A stretch of DNA of 17,727 nt from Sphingomonadaceae bacterium (GTDB taxonomy: Bacteria > Pseudomonadota > Alphaproteobacteria > Sphingomonadales > Sphingomonadaceae), in the NCBI GenBank assembly GCA_947442095.1, contig CANEVG010000023.1, forward strand, positions 1 to 17,727, read 5' to 3'. The number at the start of each line of letters is the position of its first letter. The stretch's first letter is position 1. The notes under the pieces were generated by a model. It was not told where the DNA came from. It did not search any database and worked only from the letters and a program-made list of their open reading frames with translations. Of the stretch, positions 6,119 through 12,833 are shown piece after piece. The position numbers were made by a program, and so were the translations under genes.

Positions 6119-6628
6119 TTAGCCGGCGTTCTTGGCAAGTTTGAGCGCCGCCGCCGCTTCCACATCGCGCCATTCGCGCCAAGTAAGGTCCGCGCCATCG
6201 AGCACCCGGCCATCGTGCGCGCGGATGGCGATCGGTGCGATCGGCAGGCCATCGCGGGCATCGCACAACACCGGATTGGCCGGCGCGTTCATTTCCCACT
6301 TCTCACCCCATTGGCGCAGCGCCAGCATGGCGGGCAGCAGATCGTAGCCCTTGGGGGTCAGCCTGTATTCGATCCGGCGGCGGTCATCGGCGCAATGCTC
6401 GCGCTTCAGGATGCCGGCTTCGACCAGCCGCGACAGGCGATTGGACAGGATATTGCGCGCGATGCCGAGCGATTCGAGGAACTCTTCGAAATGCCGCACT
6501 TTGTTGAAGGCGGCGCGCAGGATCATGAACGACCATCGTTCACCCATGGCTTCCAGCGCAGGCGGAAGACCGCAGAGGGCGAGATCGGAGAGGGGTTCGC
6601 GAAGCTTTTCCATGACGCGTTGTGTCAT
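6119..6628 (-). CDS. HxlR-type winged-helix transcriptional regulator
   Basis: The product has 169 residues. Residues 18-112 are an HxlR/MarR-like winged helix: LPPALEAMGERWSFMILRAA (helix 1), RHFEEFLESLGIARNILSNR (recognition region), LSRLVEAGILKRE, then the wing DDRRRIEYRLTPKGYDLLPA. HxlR regulators are dimeric DNA-binding proteins that often sense redox state or small electrophiles and control an adjacent gene. Here the only obvious candidate cysteines are Cys19 and Cys79 in this domain. The C-terminal 55 residues are less conserved. An AAAGGAG lies only one base from the first ATG, too close for ideal spacing, and the second in-frame ATG (6613) is too far, so the exact start is unsure. 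It is divergent from a secreted-protein gene with a palindrome between them. Confidence 0.88.
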   Translation of the reverse strand: MTQRVMEKLREPLSDLALCGLPPALEAMGERWSFMILRAAFNKVRHFEEFLESLGIARNILSNRLSRLVEAGILKREHCADDRRRIEYRLTPKGYDLLPAMLALRQWGEKWEMNAPANPVLCDARDGLPIAPIAIRAHDGRVLDGADLTWREWRDVEAAAALKLAKNAG

Positions 6629-6653
6629 ACTCCTTTCTCAGCGGCAATGTAAG

Positions 6654-6688
6654 TTTCTAGTTGCAACTAAAAACCTATTGAAGTAGGT
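6654..6688. promoter_or_regulatory. Operator-like palindrome and promoter region of the HxlR gene
   Basis: TAGTTGCAACTA (6658-6669) is a perfect 12-bp palindrome in the 144-bp divergent region. Eleven bases further, ACCTA and TAGGT form a second inverted repeat (6673-6688). On the minus strand a modest promoter, TTCAAT (6682-6677), 17 bp, TAGAAA (6659-6654), has the palindrome lying in its spacer and -10. This geometry fits autorepression by the HxlR protein, and possibly co-regulation of the divergent gene. Binding is inferred, not shown. Confidence 0.5.
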
Positions 6689-6772
6689 ATCGATTCGCAA
6701 CGGAAATCGCATCCTCTCCCAGCCATGCTTTTCCGGGCCCCCGATCTTTAGACCTGCCAAAGGAGAAGTCTC

Positions 6773-7138
6773 ATGTTCGCCCAATCCAACCGCACAACGG
6801 CCAACAGCGCCCTGCGCCAACTGTTCCCCGCCCTGCTCGCCCTTGTCGGCACGGCCACCACCTTTGCAGCGACTGCCACTCCTGTCCGCGCGGCTGATGC
6901 GGGCGCCTATTACACGGTCACGCTCGCCGCGCCGGTGGCCAAGCCCGCCAAGGTTATGCTCGGCGACGTGCTGTGGAACTGCAACGGCGCAGCCTGCTCG
7001 GCTGCGCAGGATACCGCCCGCCCGGTGGTGGTCTGCACCAAGCTCGCCGCCAAAGTCGGCGCGATCAGCAGCTTCGCCACGCCCAAGGGTGAACTCGCGG
7101 CGGAAGACATCGCGCGCTGCAACACGCCCAAGTCTTGA
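6773..7138 (+). CDS. CC_3452-like small secreted protein
   Basis: The protein has 121 residues with a long signal peptide (about residues 1-40, hydrophobic ALRQLFPALLALVGTATTFA, ending TPVRA). The mature part, AGAYYTVTLAAPVAK, then GDVLWNCNGAACSA, RPVVVCTKLAAKVG and a final ARCN, fits the small secreted family I know as CC_3452 (named after a Caulobacter protein). Four cysteines (70, 75, 88, 116) suggest two disulfides. No function is known for the family. The start is firm: AAAGGAG lies seven bases before the ATG. It is divergent from the HxlR regulator and followed by an intrinsic terminator, so it is a single-gene transcript. Confidence 0.8.
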   Translation: MFAQSNRTTANSALRQLFPALLALVGTATTFAATATPVRAADAGAYYTVTLAAPVAKPAKVMLGDVLWNCNGAACSAAQDTARPVVVCTKLAAKVGAISSFATPKGELAAEDIARCNTPKS

Positions 7139-7211
7139 TCTTACCACCTTCCAACCGTCTCTTCAGCGCGCGCTTGATTTGCCCACACCCGGCTAGCGCG
7201 CCCTGCCCTGA

Positions 7212-7256
7212 GCGGCTGCGGTCCAGTCTCCCTGGCTGACCGCAGCCGCCTTTTTT
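7212..7256 (+). terminator. Intrinsic terminator after the CC_3452-like gene
   Basis: GCGGCTGCGGT (7212-7222) pairs with ACCGCAGCCGC (7239-7249) over 11 bp. A small inner stem (CCAG/CTGG) lies in the loop, and CTTTTTT follows the stem. This is a textbook Rho-independent terminator for the gene ending at 7138. It also insulates the next gene, which starts only about 40 nt later. Confidence 0.9.
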
Positions 7257-7294
7257 GTGCAGACGCCCTGATGGCACGCGCCTATGCTCCTGCC

Positions 7295-7993
7295 ATGTTG
7301 CGTCCTGCTTTTGTCGCCGCGCTGACCGCTTTGCAGGTCATGGCGCTTACCCCGCTCCATGCCGGGCCCTCCGCGCCTGGTCCGGAACTGCGCGCCGAGC
7401 TGCGTGCTGAACTGCATTGCGCCGCCGCCTTTGCCATTGCCGCGTCCGAACAGGCGCGCGGCAGTGTGGCAGCACTCGCGCTTCCGCCCATGGCCGTCCG
7501 CGGCAAACGCTACTTTGCCGATGTGGGAGAGCGCGCGGTGAGCAGGGGCGGCATGAGCCGGGAGGCTGTGCAAGCTCTGCTGACAGCGGATGTGATAGAG
7601 ATGCAGCGCCGCGCCGCCGCTGATCCTGACAGGCAATTGGCGGTGGAAGTGAAGCTCTGCCTTGCCCGGCTCGATGCTGCCGTGCCGCCGCTCAAGGTGC
7701 CCGATCTGGCCCAGTGCGCCGCGATTATGGGGCTGGCTCATGCAGAAGAGCGCGCCCGCGATCCGCAGAGCGCAGCGGCGCGCGATCTGCAGACCCTGGC
7801 GCAAGTGCTGGCTTCGCGCGCGCGCACCGCCTTCATGAGCGTCGGCGCAACCGGCGACAGCGCCGACGCTGCGCTGGCAGGCGCGCGCGAGGCCATGCAG
7901 CGCGAGGCGCAAGACCAGCCGGGCGGCATTAACAACTATGCCATCGTGCACTGCTATGATCTTGCCGCGCCGGATGCGAAATCGCACTACTGA
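7295..7993 (+). CDS. Uncharacterised secreted protein with four cysteines
   Basis: The product is 232 residues from the ATG 7295; an in-frame ATG at 7271 would add eight residues. Neither start has a clear ribosome site. The N-terminus, MLRPAFVAALTALQVMALTP, is a signal peptide with cleavage near LHA-G. The mature part has LHCAAAFAIAASEQARG, then LPPMAVRGKRYF, a helical middle, KLCLARLD, LAQCAAIMG, and a C-terminal AIVHCYDLA. The four cysteines (42, 122, 141, 220) are spaced as if forming two disulfides. A short ELRA tandem precedes Cys42. I recall similar sphingomonad proteins annotated as hypothetical and know no function. It sits between a terminator and the SPFH operon. Confidence 0.7.
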   Translation: MLRPAFVAALTALQVMALTPLHAGPSAPGPELRAELRAELHCAAAFAIAASEQARGSVAALALPPMAVRGKRYFADVGERAVSRGGMSREAVQALLTADVIEMQRRAAADPDRQLAVEVKLCLARLDAAVPPLKVPDLAQCAAIMGLAHAEERARDPQSAAARDLQTLAQVLASRARTAFMSVGATGDSADAALAGAREAMQREAQDQPGGINNYAIVHCYDLAAPDAKSHY

Positions 7994-8043
7994 AACGGCG
8001 TATTGTGGGCTAATCGAGGCAAATACAGCTGGGGGACTGAAGC

Positions 8044-9042
8044 GTGGAAGCAGTGCTGATCTTGCTGGTGGGGCTGGTGGTGATCTACCTCGCCACGGGT
8101 ATCCGGGTGGTCCGGCAGGGCCATGTCTATACGATCGAACGGCTGGGACGCTTTGCGCTGGCTGCGCAGCCGGGGCTGCATTTCATCGTCCCGTTCATCG
8201 ATCGGGTGGGCCACAAGGTCAACATGATGGAGCAGGTGCTCGATATTCCGGGGCAGGAGATCATCACGCGCGACAACGCGATGGTCGGCGTCGATGCAGT
8301 CGTGTTCTTCCAGGTGCTCGATGCCGGCAAGGCGGTCTATGAGGTGGCGAACCTCTATGTTGCGATCATGCAGCTGACGACCACGAACTTGCGCACCGTG
8401 ATGGGTTCGATGGACCTCGACGAGACGCTGTCCAAGCGTGACGAGATCAACGCACGGCTCCTCGCCGTGGTCGATCATGCCACCTCGCCCTGGGGGCTGA
8501 AGATAACCCGCGTGGAGATCAAGGATATTCGCCCGCCTGCCGATATCTCGAATGCCATGGCGCGCCAGATGAAGGCCGAGCGTGAAAAACGGGCCCAGAT
8601 CCTTGAGGCCGAAGGCTCACGCGCATCCGACATTCTGCGCGCCGAGGGCGAGAAGCAGGCCCAGATCCTGGAATCCGAAGGCCGCAAGGAAGCGGCTTTT
8701 CGCGATGCCGAGGCACGCGAACGCTCGGCCGAGGCCGAAGCGCGGGCCACAGCGGTGGTTTCGGAAGCCATTGCGTCGTCAGGCACGCAGGCGCTCAACT
8801 ACTTCATCGCGCAGAAATACGTCGAGGCAGTGAAAGAGTTTGCGACCTCGCCCAATGCCAAGACCATCCTGTTCCCGATCGAGGCGACGCAGCTGGTCGG
8901 CGCGCTGGGCGGGATCGGCGATCTGATCGGGGACGCGCTTGGCACCAAGCCGGGCTCGCCTCCATCGCCGCCGAGCGGGCCGCGTCCGCCGCGGATCGTT
9001 CCCGCCCCGCCGCCCACCCCGCCATTTGGCCCGCAGGGCTGA
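8044..9042 (+). CDS. SPFH/Band 7 membrane protein (stomatin/QmcA-like)
   Basis: The protein has 332 residues and starts at a GTG with GGGGGA upstream. Residues 3-18 form the membrane anchor. Residues 20-180 are the SPFH domain (RVVRQGHVYTIERLGRF, PGLHFIVPFIDRV, LDIPGQEIITRDNAMV, TTNLRTVMGSMDLDETLSKR, GLKITRVEIKDIRPP). Residues 172-240 are a charged coiled coil with repeated QILEAEG-like units. Residues 303-332 are a Pro-rich tail. Such proteins oligomerise as membrane scaffolds, like E. coli QmcA and stomatins, and some modulate FtsH or organise lipid domains. The next gene, ten bases downstream, encodes an NfeD protein, its usual partner; the pairing supports this subfamily over HflK/HflC. 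Function in this organism is inferred. Confidence 0.93.
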   Translation: MEAVLILLVGLVVIYLATGIRVVRQGHVYTIERLGRFALAAQPGLHFIVPFIDRVGHKVNMMEQVLDIPGQEIITRDNAMVGVDAVVFFQVLDAGKAVYEVANLYVAIMQLTTTNLRTVMGSMDLDETLSKRDEINARLLAVVDHATSPWGLKITRVEIKDIRPPADISNAMARQMKAEREKRAQILEAEGSRASDILRAEGEKQAQILESEGRKEAAFRDAEARERSAEAEARATAVVSEAIASSGTQALNYFIAQKYVEAVKEFATSPNAKTILFPIEATQLVGALGGIGDLIGDALGTKPGSPPSPPSGPRPPRIVPAPPPTPPFGPQG

Positions 9043-9051
9043 GGGCTCACG

Positions 9052-9507
9052 ATGGTGCAGGACCTTCTTGGCCTTCATTGGGGCTGGATTGCGCTTGGCG
9101 TGGCGCTGGCCATCGCCGAGATCATCGCGCCGGGCTACTTCCTGATCTGGCTGGCCGCAGCCGCGCTGGTCACGGGCCTTGTGGCAGCGGCGATGCCGAT
9201 CGGGCTCACGGCGGAAGTCCTTTTGTTTGCGATGCTCTCTGCGCTGGCGCTTGCTGCAGCAAAGCGCTGGTTTGCGCGGCATCCGGGGGAAAGCGCCGAT
9301 CCCATGCTCAATGACCGGGGCGGGCAACTGGTGGGCCAGACCGCGGTTGTCACCCATGTCATCGAGGGCGGTCCGGAAGGCGGAATGGGGCGCGTGCGCC
9401 ACGGCGATACCGAATGGCTGGCGCGCGGGCCCGATGCCCAGCCCGGCACGCGTATGCGCATCATCGGGTCCGAGGGCACGGTGCTGATCGTTGAACACCT
9501 GCACTGA
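9052..9507 (+). CDS. NfeD family membrane protein (SPFH partner)
   Basis: The product has 151 residues. Two or three hydrophobic helices fill residues 8-70 (WGWIALGVALAIAEIIAPGYFLIWLA and onward). A soluble OB-like domain follows from about residue 85 (GGQLVGQTAVVTHVIEGG ... GMGRVRHGDTEWLARG ... GTRMRIIGSEGTVLIVEHL). This is the short NfeD form (E. coli YbbK-type), without the ClpP-like protease domain of long NfeD. It follows the SPFH gene by nine bases, and the pair is a known conserved operon in which NfeD interacts with the SPFH scaffold. No strong ribosome site is visible, so it probably relies on coupling to the upstream gene. Confidence 0.92.
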   Translation: MVQDLLGLHWGWIALGVALAIAEIIAPGYFLIWLAAAALVTGLVAAAMPIGLTAEVLLFAMLSALALAAAKRWFARHPGESADPMLNDRGGQLVGQTAVVTHVIEGGPEGGMGRVRHGDTEWLARGPDAQPGTRMRIIGSEGTVLIVEHLH

Positions 9508-9591
9508 ATGTCAGGCCGGTTGTAGCTTGCCGCAGACGGCAGGCTTCCCCATATTCCCTGCAGGGCCAGTGCGCCCAAGGAGACCTAATCG

Positions 9592-9990
9592 ATGCCCGAC
9601 AAACTCAACCTGACCGAAGCGGAATGGCGTGCGAGGCTGACACCCGAGCAGTATCACGTGCTGCGCGAGGCAGGGACCGAGCGGGCCTTCACTGGCAAGT
9701 ACGAGAAGAACAAGCTGACCGGCCAGTATCACTGTGCCGGCTGCGGCGCGCCGCTGTTCACATCGGACACCAAGTTCGAGAGCGGCTCGGGCTGGCCGAG
9801 CTTTACCGCGCCGGTCGATACCGACGCCGTGGCCGAAGAACGCGACGTGTCCTATGGCATGGTGCGCACCGAAGTGCGCTGCGCGCGCTGCGACGGGCAT
9901 CTGGGTCACGTCTTCCCCGATGGCCCCGGACCGAACGGCTTGCGCTACTGCATGAACAGCGCTTCGCTGGATTTTACACCCGAAGATTAA
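9592..9990 (+). CDS. msrB: Peptide-methionine (R)-S-oxide reductase
   Basis: MsrB reduces the R form of methionine sulfoxide in proteins, using thioredoxin. The 132-residue protein has no signal peptide, so it is cytoplasmic. It has the zinc site as two CxxC pairs, C48-A-G-C51 and C97-A-R-C100. The catalytic cysteine is Cys120 in LRYCMNSASLDF, and His103/His106 are in DGHLGHVF. At the position where many MsrBs have the resolving cysteine (SGCGWPSF), this protein has Ser66 (SGSGWPSF). It is therefore the variant recycled directly by thioredoxin or through another cysteine. The ATG at 9592 is supported by AAGGAG upstream. It is a single gene between the SPFH-NfeD pair and the PBP gene. Confidence 0.95.
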   Translation: MPDKLNLTEAEWRARLTPEQYHVLREAGTERAFTGKYEKNKLTGQYHCAGCGAPLFTSDTKFESGSGWPSFTAPVDTDAVAEERDVSYGMVRTEVRCARCDGHLGHVFPDGPGPNGLRYCMNSASLDFTPED

Positions 9991-10032
9991 ATCACAGCGA
10001 ATATTTGTCCCCGATCCCCTCGCGGCTTGCGG

Positions 10033-10061
10033 TTAACGCTGTGTTCCAAATCGCCTATGCA
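10033..10061 (+). promoter_or_regulatory. Possible promoter for the PBP1A gene
   Basis: TTAACG (10033-10038) and TATGCA (10056-10061) are 17 bp apart. Both match the sigma70 consensus only in part. The region lies in the 163-bp gap after msrB, about 85 nt before the chosen PBP start. The call rests on spacing and position only. Confidence 0.3.
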
Positions 10062-10153
10062 AGAGCGCAAGCGTGGGGGCTTCAAAGCCGCGGCGATCCT
10101 CGCCACAGGCCTGGCTTCTCGTAGCGCTGCATTTGGGAGCTGGTACTAAGCTG

Positions 10154-12295
10154 ATGGCCAGACGGGATTTTCCCAACCGTTCCAACCAGGGCCGCTCCGA
10201 ACTGGATCGCACCCCGCCGCGCCGCGGACGGGAACCCAAAGAACGTTCGTTCCTCGGCCGCTGGCTGCGCCGCCTGTTCGTGTGGGTCACCAGTCTTGTG
10301 CTGCTGGGCGCGTTGGCGCTGGTGGTCGCCGTGGTGATCACGGAGCGTTCGCTCCCGAGCTACGAACGGCTCAAATCCACCCAGACGGGCCAGACCATCG
10401 TCGTACGCGCCAGCGACGGTTCCGAAATCGTCACGCTAGGGCCAAGCTACGGTCGCTGGGTGCCCTATGAGCGCATTCCCGGCGTGCTTAAGGATGCAAT
10501 CATTTCGGTCGAGGACCGGCGCTTCCGCGATCACTGGGGGGTTGATCCCATCGGCATCGCGCGCTCGGTGTGGGTGCGTGTGCAGAGCGGACGCTGGCGT
10601 CAGGGCGCATCGACCATCACGCAGCAGCTGGCGCGCAACATCTTCCTCAACAACAGCCGCACGCTGGACCGCAAGATCCGCGAGGCGCTGCTTGCGCTGG
10701 CCATCGAGCAGAAGTTCACCAAGGATCAGGTGCTCGAGCTCTATCTCAACAAGGTCTATTTCGGCGGCGGTGCTTACGGCGTCGATTCCGCCGCGCGCAA
10801 GTTTTTCGGCCATTCGGGCGAACAGCTCAGCCTGCCCGAGGCGGCGATCATTGCCGGGCTGGTCAAGGCCCCCTCCCACTATTCCCCCACGGCCGATGCC
10901 GATGCCGCTGTCGGCCGCGCCAAGGTGGTTGTGCAGACTATGGAGGCCACCGGGAAGCTGACCCCGGTCGAAGCGGCTGCGGTCAATCTCAAGGGCGTGA
11001 AGTTCGCGGCCGAGCAAGGCCAGAATTCGGCGCGCTATTTCACTGATTGGGTCCTGCCGCAGCTCGATCTGCTACTGCCTGACAACGACCAGCCGATCGA
11101 GGTCTGGACCACGCTTGATCCGGCAGCGCAGCATGCCGCAACCGATGCAATCCAGGCCAATGTGCCAAAGGGGGCGCAAGGGGCGTTGGTCAGCCTCGAC
11201 CGCGACGGGGCGGTGCTGGCGATGGTTGGTGGCACGGACTATGTAACCTCGAACTACAACCGCGCGGTCAATTCGGTGCGCCAGCCGGGTTCGGCGTGGA
11301 AGCTGTTCGTCTATCTCGCGGCGCTTGAGGCGGGCTATACGCCCGATGCTAAAGTGGTCGACGAGCCGGTGACCATCGACGGCTGGAGCCCGCGCAATTC
11401 GGGCGGGACGTATGCCGGCCCGATCGATGTGCGCAGCGCCTTTGCTTATTCGAAAAATACCGTCGCGGCGCAGCTGGGCAACGAGGTCGGTTTTGGCGCG
11501 GTGGCCAACATGGCGCGGCGCTTTGGTATCACCACGCCGATCAACACGCTGCCCTCGATGGTGCTCGGCTCTTCGGATGTGCGGGTGATCGACATGGTCC
11601 GCGCGTTCGCTGCGGTTTCGGCCAAGGGCGCGGCGGTCAACCCCTATGGCATCCGCAAGATCACCTCGACCGAGGGCGAAGTGCTTTACAGCCACCGCCC
11701 TGATCCGGCGCAGCAGCTGGTGCCAAACTATGTCGCTGCCGGGATCACCGATCTGCTACAGACGGCGGTGAGCATCGGCACGGGCCGCGCGGCGCAAATC
11801 GGCCGCCCGGTCGCGGGCAAGACCGGCACCACCAGCTCGAACAAGGATGGCTGGTTCCTAGGCTTTTCGAGCGGCATCACAACGGGCGTCTGGATGGGCC
11901 GCGATGATGCGCGCGCCGTGCCCGGCTTGCAGGGCGGCACCGCACCCGCGCGCGCCTTTGCGGCCTATATGAAAATCGTGACGGCCAAGCGCCCGCCTGA
12001 GAAGTTCGACACTGATCTCAAGCTGCCGCAGTGGCAGCTCGAGCCGGATGACGAGGCGATGCAGGCCAATCCTGATGGCTATTTCTATGCCGATCCGGAC
12101 GGCAATATCATCGAGCCCGGCGCGCAACCGCGCCAGATGCCTGACGAAGGTGCGCTGATGGGTGAGCAGGGCCTGCCCGTCCCCGAAAGTGGCCCGCCAG
12201 CGGCGGCTGACGATTTCCTGAACCGGGCCACCGGGCAGCAGGCCGATCCGCCAAGACCGCGCCCGCGTCCTTCGCCGACACCCAAGCCGATCTGA
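10154..12295 (+). CDS. Class A penicillin-binding protein (PBP1A-like)
   Basis: This bifunctional peptidoglycan synthase has 713 residues from the ATG 10154. A basic cytoplasmic tail is followed by a membrane helix at about residues 39-63. The transglycosylase domain (GT51, about residues 90-270) has the catalytic glutamate E120 in SVEDRRFRDHWGVD, then QGASTITQQLARN and KVYFGGGAYGV. The transpeptidase domain (about residues 340-610) has the three active-site motifs: S380-A-W-K383 in QPGSAWKLF, S433-K-N435, and K556-T-G in GKTGTTSS. A Pro-rich C-terminal tail ends PRPRPRPSPTPKPI. The frame is open back to a GTG at 10073, but the extra 27 residues look non-native. It polymerises and cross-links glycan strands in the periplasm. 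It converges on the next gene with five bases between stops. Confidence 0.94.
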   Translation: MARRDFPNRSNQGRSELDRTPPRRGREPKERSFLGRWLRRLFVWVTSLVLLGALALVVAVVITERSLPSYERLKSTQTGQTIVVRASDGSEIVTLGPSYGRWVPYERIPGVLKDAIISVEDRRFRDHWGVDPIGIARSVWVRVQSGRWRQGASTITQQLARNIFLNNSRTLDRKIREALLALAIEQKFTKDQVLELYLNKVYFGGGAYGVDSAARKFFGHSGEQLSLPEAAIIAGLVKAPSHYSPTADADAAVGRAKVVVQTMEATGKLTPVEAAAVNLKGVKFAAEQGQNSARYFTDWVLPQLDLLLPDNDQPIEVWTTLDPAAQHAATDAIQANVPKGAQGALVSLDRDGAVLAMVGGTDYVTSNYNRAVNSVRQPGSAWKLFVYLAALEAGYTPDAKVVDEPVTIDGWSPRNSGGTYAGPIDVRSAFAYSKNTVAAQLGNEVGFGAVANMARRFGITTPINTLPSMVLGSSDVRVIDMVRAFAAVSAKGAAVNPYGIRKITSTEGEVLYSHRPDPAQQLVPNYVAAGITDLLQTAVSIGTGRAAQIGRPVAGKTGTTSSNKDGWFLGFSSGITTGVWMGRDDARAVPGLQGGTAPARAFAAYMKIVTAKRPPEKFDTDLKLPQWQLEPDDEAMQANPDGYFYADPDGNIIEPGAQPRQMPDEGALMGEQGLPVPESGPPAAADDFLNRATGQQADPPRPRPRPSPTPKPI

Positions 12296-12300
12296 ACCGA

Positions 12301-12729
12301 TCAGGGTTTGGAGCGAAGTACACCGCTGCAAAACAGGCCGATCAGGAACAACGCCAACGCCAGCGTGTTGGGCAGCACATTGGGGCCAAACCCGGTCGCG
12401 ACGGACAAGGTGCTGTCGACTACATACCATGCGCCGAGCCCGAGCGTGCTAGCGGCCCACAGTGGCCGTCCGGTGCTGCCCATGGCCATGGCGATGCGCA
12501 AGGTGAACGTGAGCGAGACGATCCAGCCGAGGAACACGCCGCCCAGAACCCCGGTCGAGAAGCGCAGCGCGGGCGTCAGCGCGATGGGTTCGCCGCCTCC
12601 CACTAGGTCCAGCATCAGCCGGAACGGTGCGTCGGTGGCCTCGAGCGCACCGCCCGCCACCAGCAGTGCAAACAGCACCATCGCCGCGCACCAGCCATAA
12701 AACCACGACCGCCAGAATGGGCTCAGCAT
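12301..12729 (-). CDS. Uncharacterised four-helix membrane protein (142 aa)
   Basis: The product has 142 residues from the ATG 12729-12727, which has an excellent GGAGGAG six bases upstream. Four hydrophobic segments lie at about residues 8-28, 52-75, 86-110 and 118-136. The protein opens MLSPFWRSWFYGWCAAMVLF and contains FSTGVLGGVFLGWIVSLTF and LGLGAWYVVDSTLSVATGFG. I do not recognise a domain; the Gly-rich helix 2 and the YVVDS turn look like conserved features of a small integral membrane family. It is divergent from the MmyB-type regulator, across a 104-bp gap holding a palindrome, so it is the natural candidate target of that regulator. Confidence 0.75.
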   Translation of the reverse strand: MLSPFWRSWFYGWCAAMVLFALLVAGGALEATDAPFRLMLDLVGGGEPIALTPALRFSTGVLGGVFLGWIVSLTFTLRIAMAMGSTGRPLWAASTLGLGAWYVVDSTLSVATGFGPNVLPNTLALALFLIGLFCSGVLRSKP

Positions 12730-12781
12730 AGGGATCTCCTCCAGAATGCGGGCTTGGTGGCCGATCGCGGCGGGGCAAATC

Positions 12782-12800
12782 AATTACCTCGAAGGTTATT
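12782..12800. promoter_or_regulatory. Operator-like inverted repeat between membrane gene and MmyB regulator
   Basis: AATTACCT (12782-12789) and AGGTTATT (12793-12800) are inverted around CGA, with 7 of 8 positions complementary. The repeat sits in the 104-bp divergent region, 34 bases before the regulator ATG. AT-rich sequence of this kind is rare in the surrounding high-GC DNA. Binding by the adjacent XRE/MmyB regulator is inferred from position and symmetry. Confidence 0.45.
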
Positions 12801-12833
12801 GCTGGGTGCGCGGCAGGCTGCGACACTCAGGCC

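Noticed and set aside
7193..7987. A 264-codon minus-strand open frame opposite the secreted four-cysteine protein
   Set aside because: It covers the intrinsic terminator and the coding gene, is His/Arg/Gln-rich, and has no signal peptide, domain or ribosome site. The plus-strand frame has a signal peptide and conserved-looking segments.
8615..8770. Repetitive DNA in the SPFH gene (QILEAEG-like units)
   Set aside because: The repeats reflect the coiled-coil heptad pattern of the protein family, not a DNA repeat element.
9556..9565. Palindrome CCCTGCAGGG upstream of msrB
   Set aside because: A 10-bp GC palindrome is expected occasionally at this base composition, and no promoter geometry or regulator supports an operator.
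10073..10153. A GTG-initiated N-terminal extension of the PBP gene
   Set aside because: The 27 added residues are not typical of PBP1A N-termini, and MARRDFPNR at 10154 starts the usual basic tail before the membrane helix.
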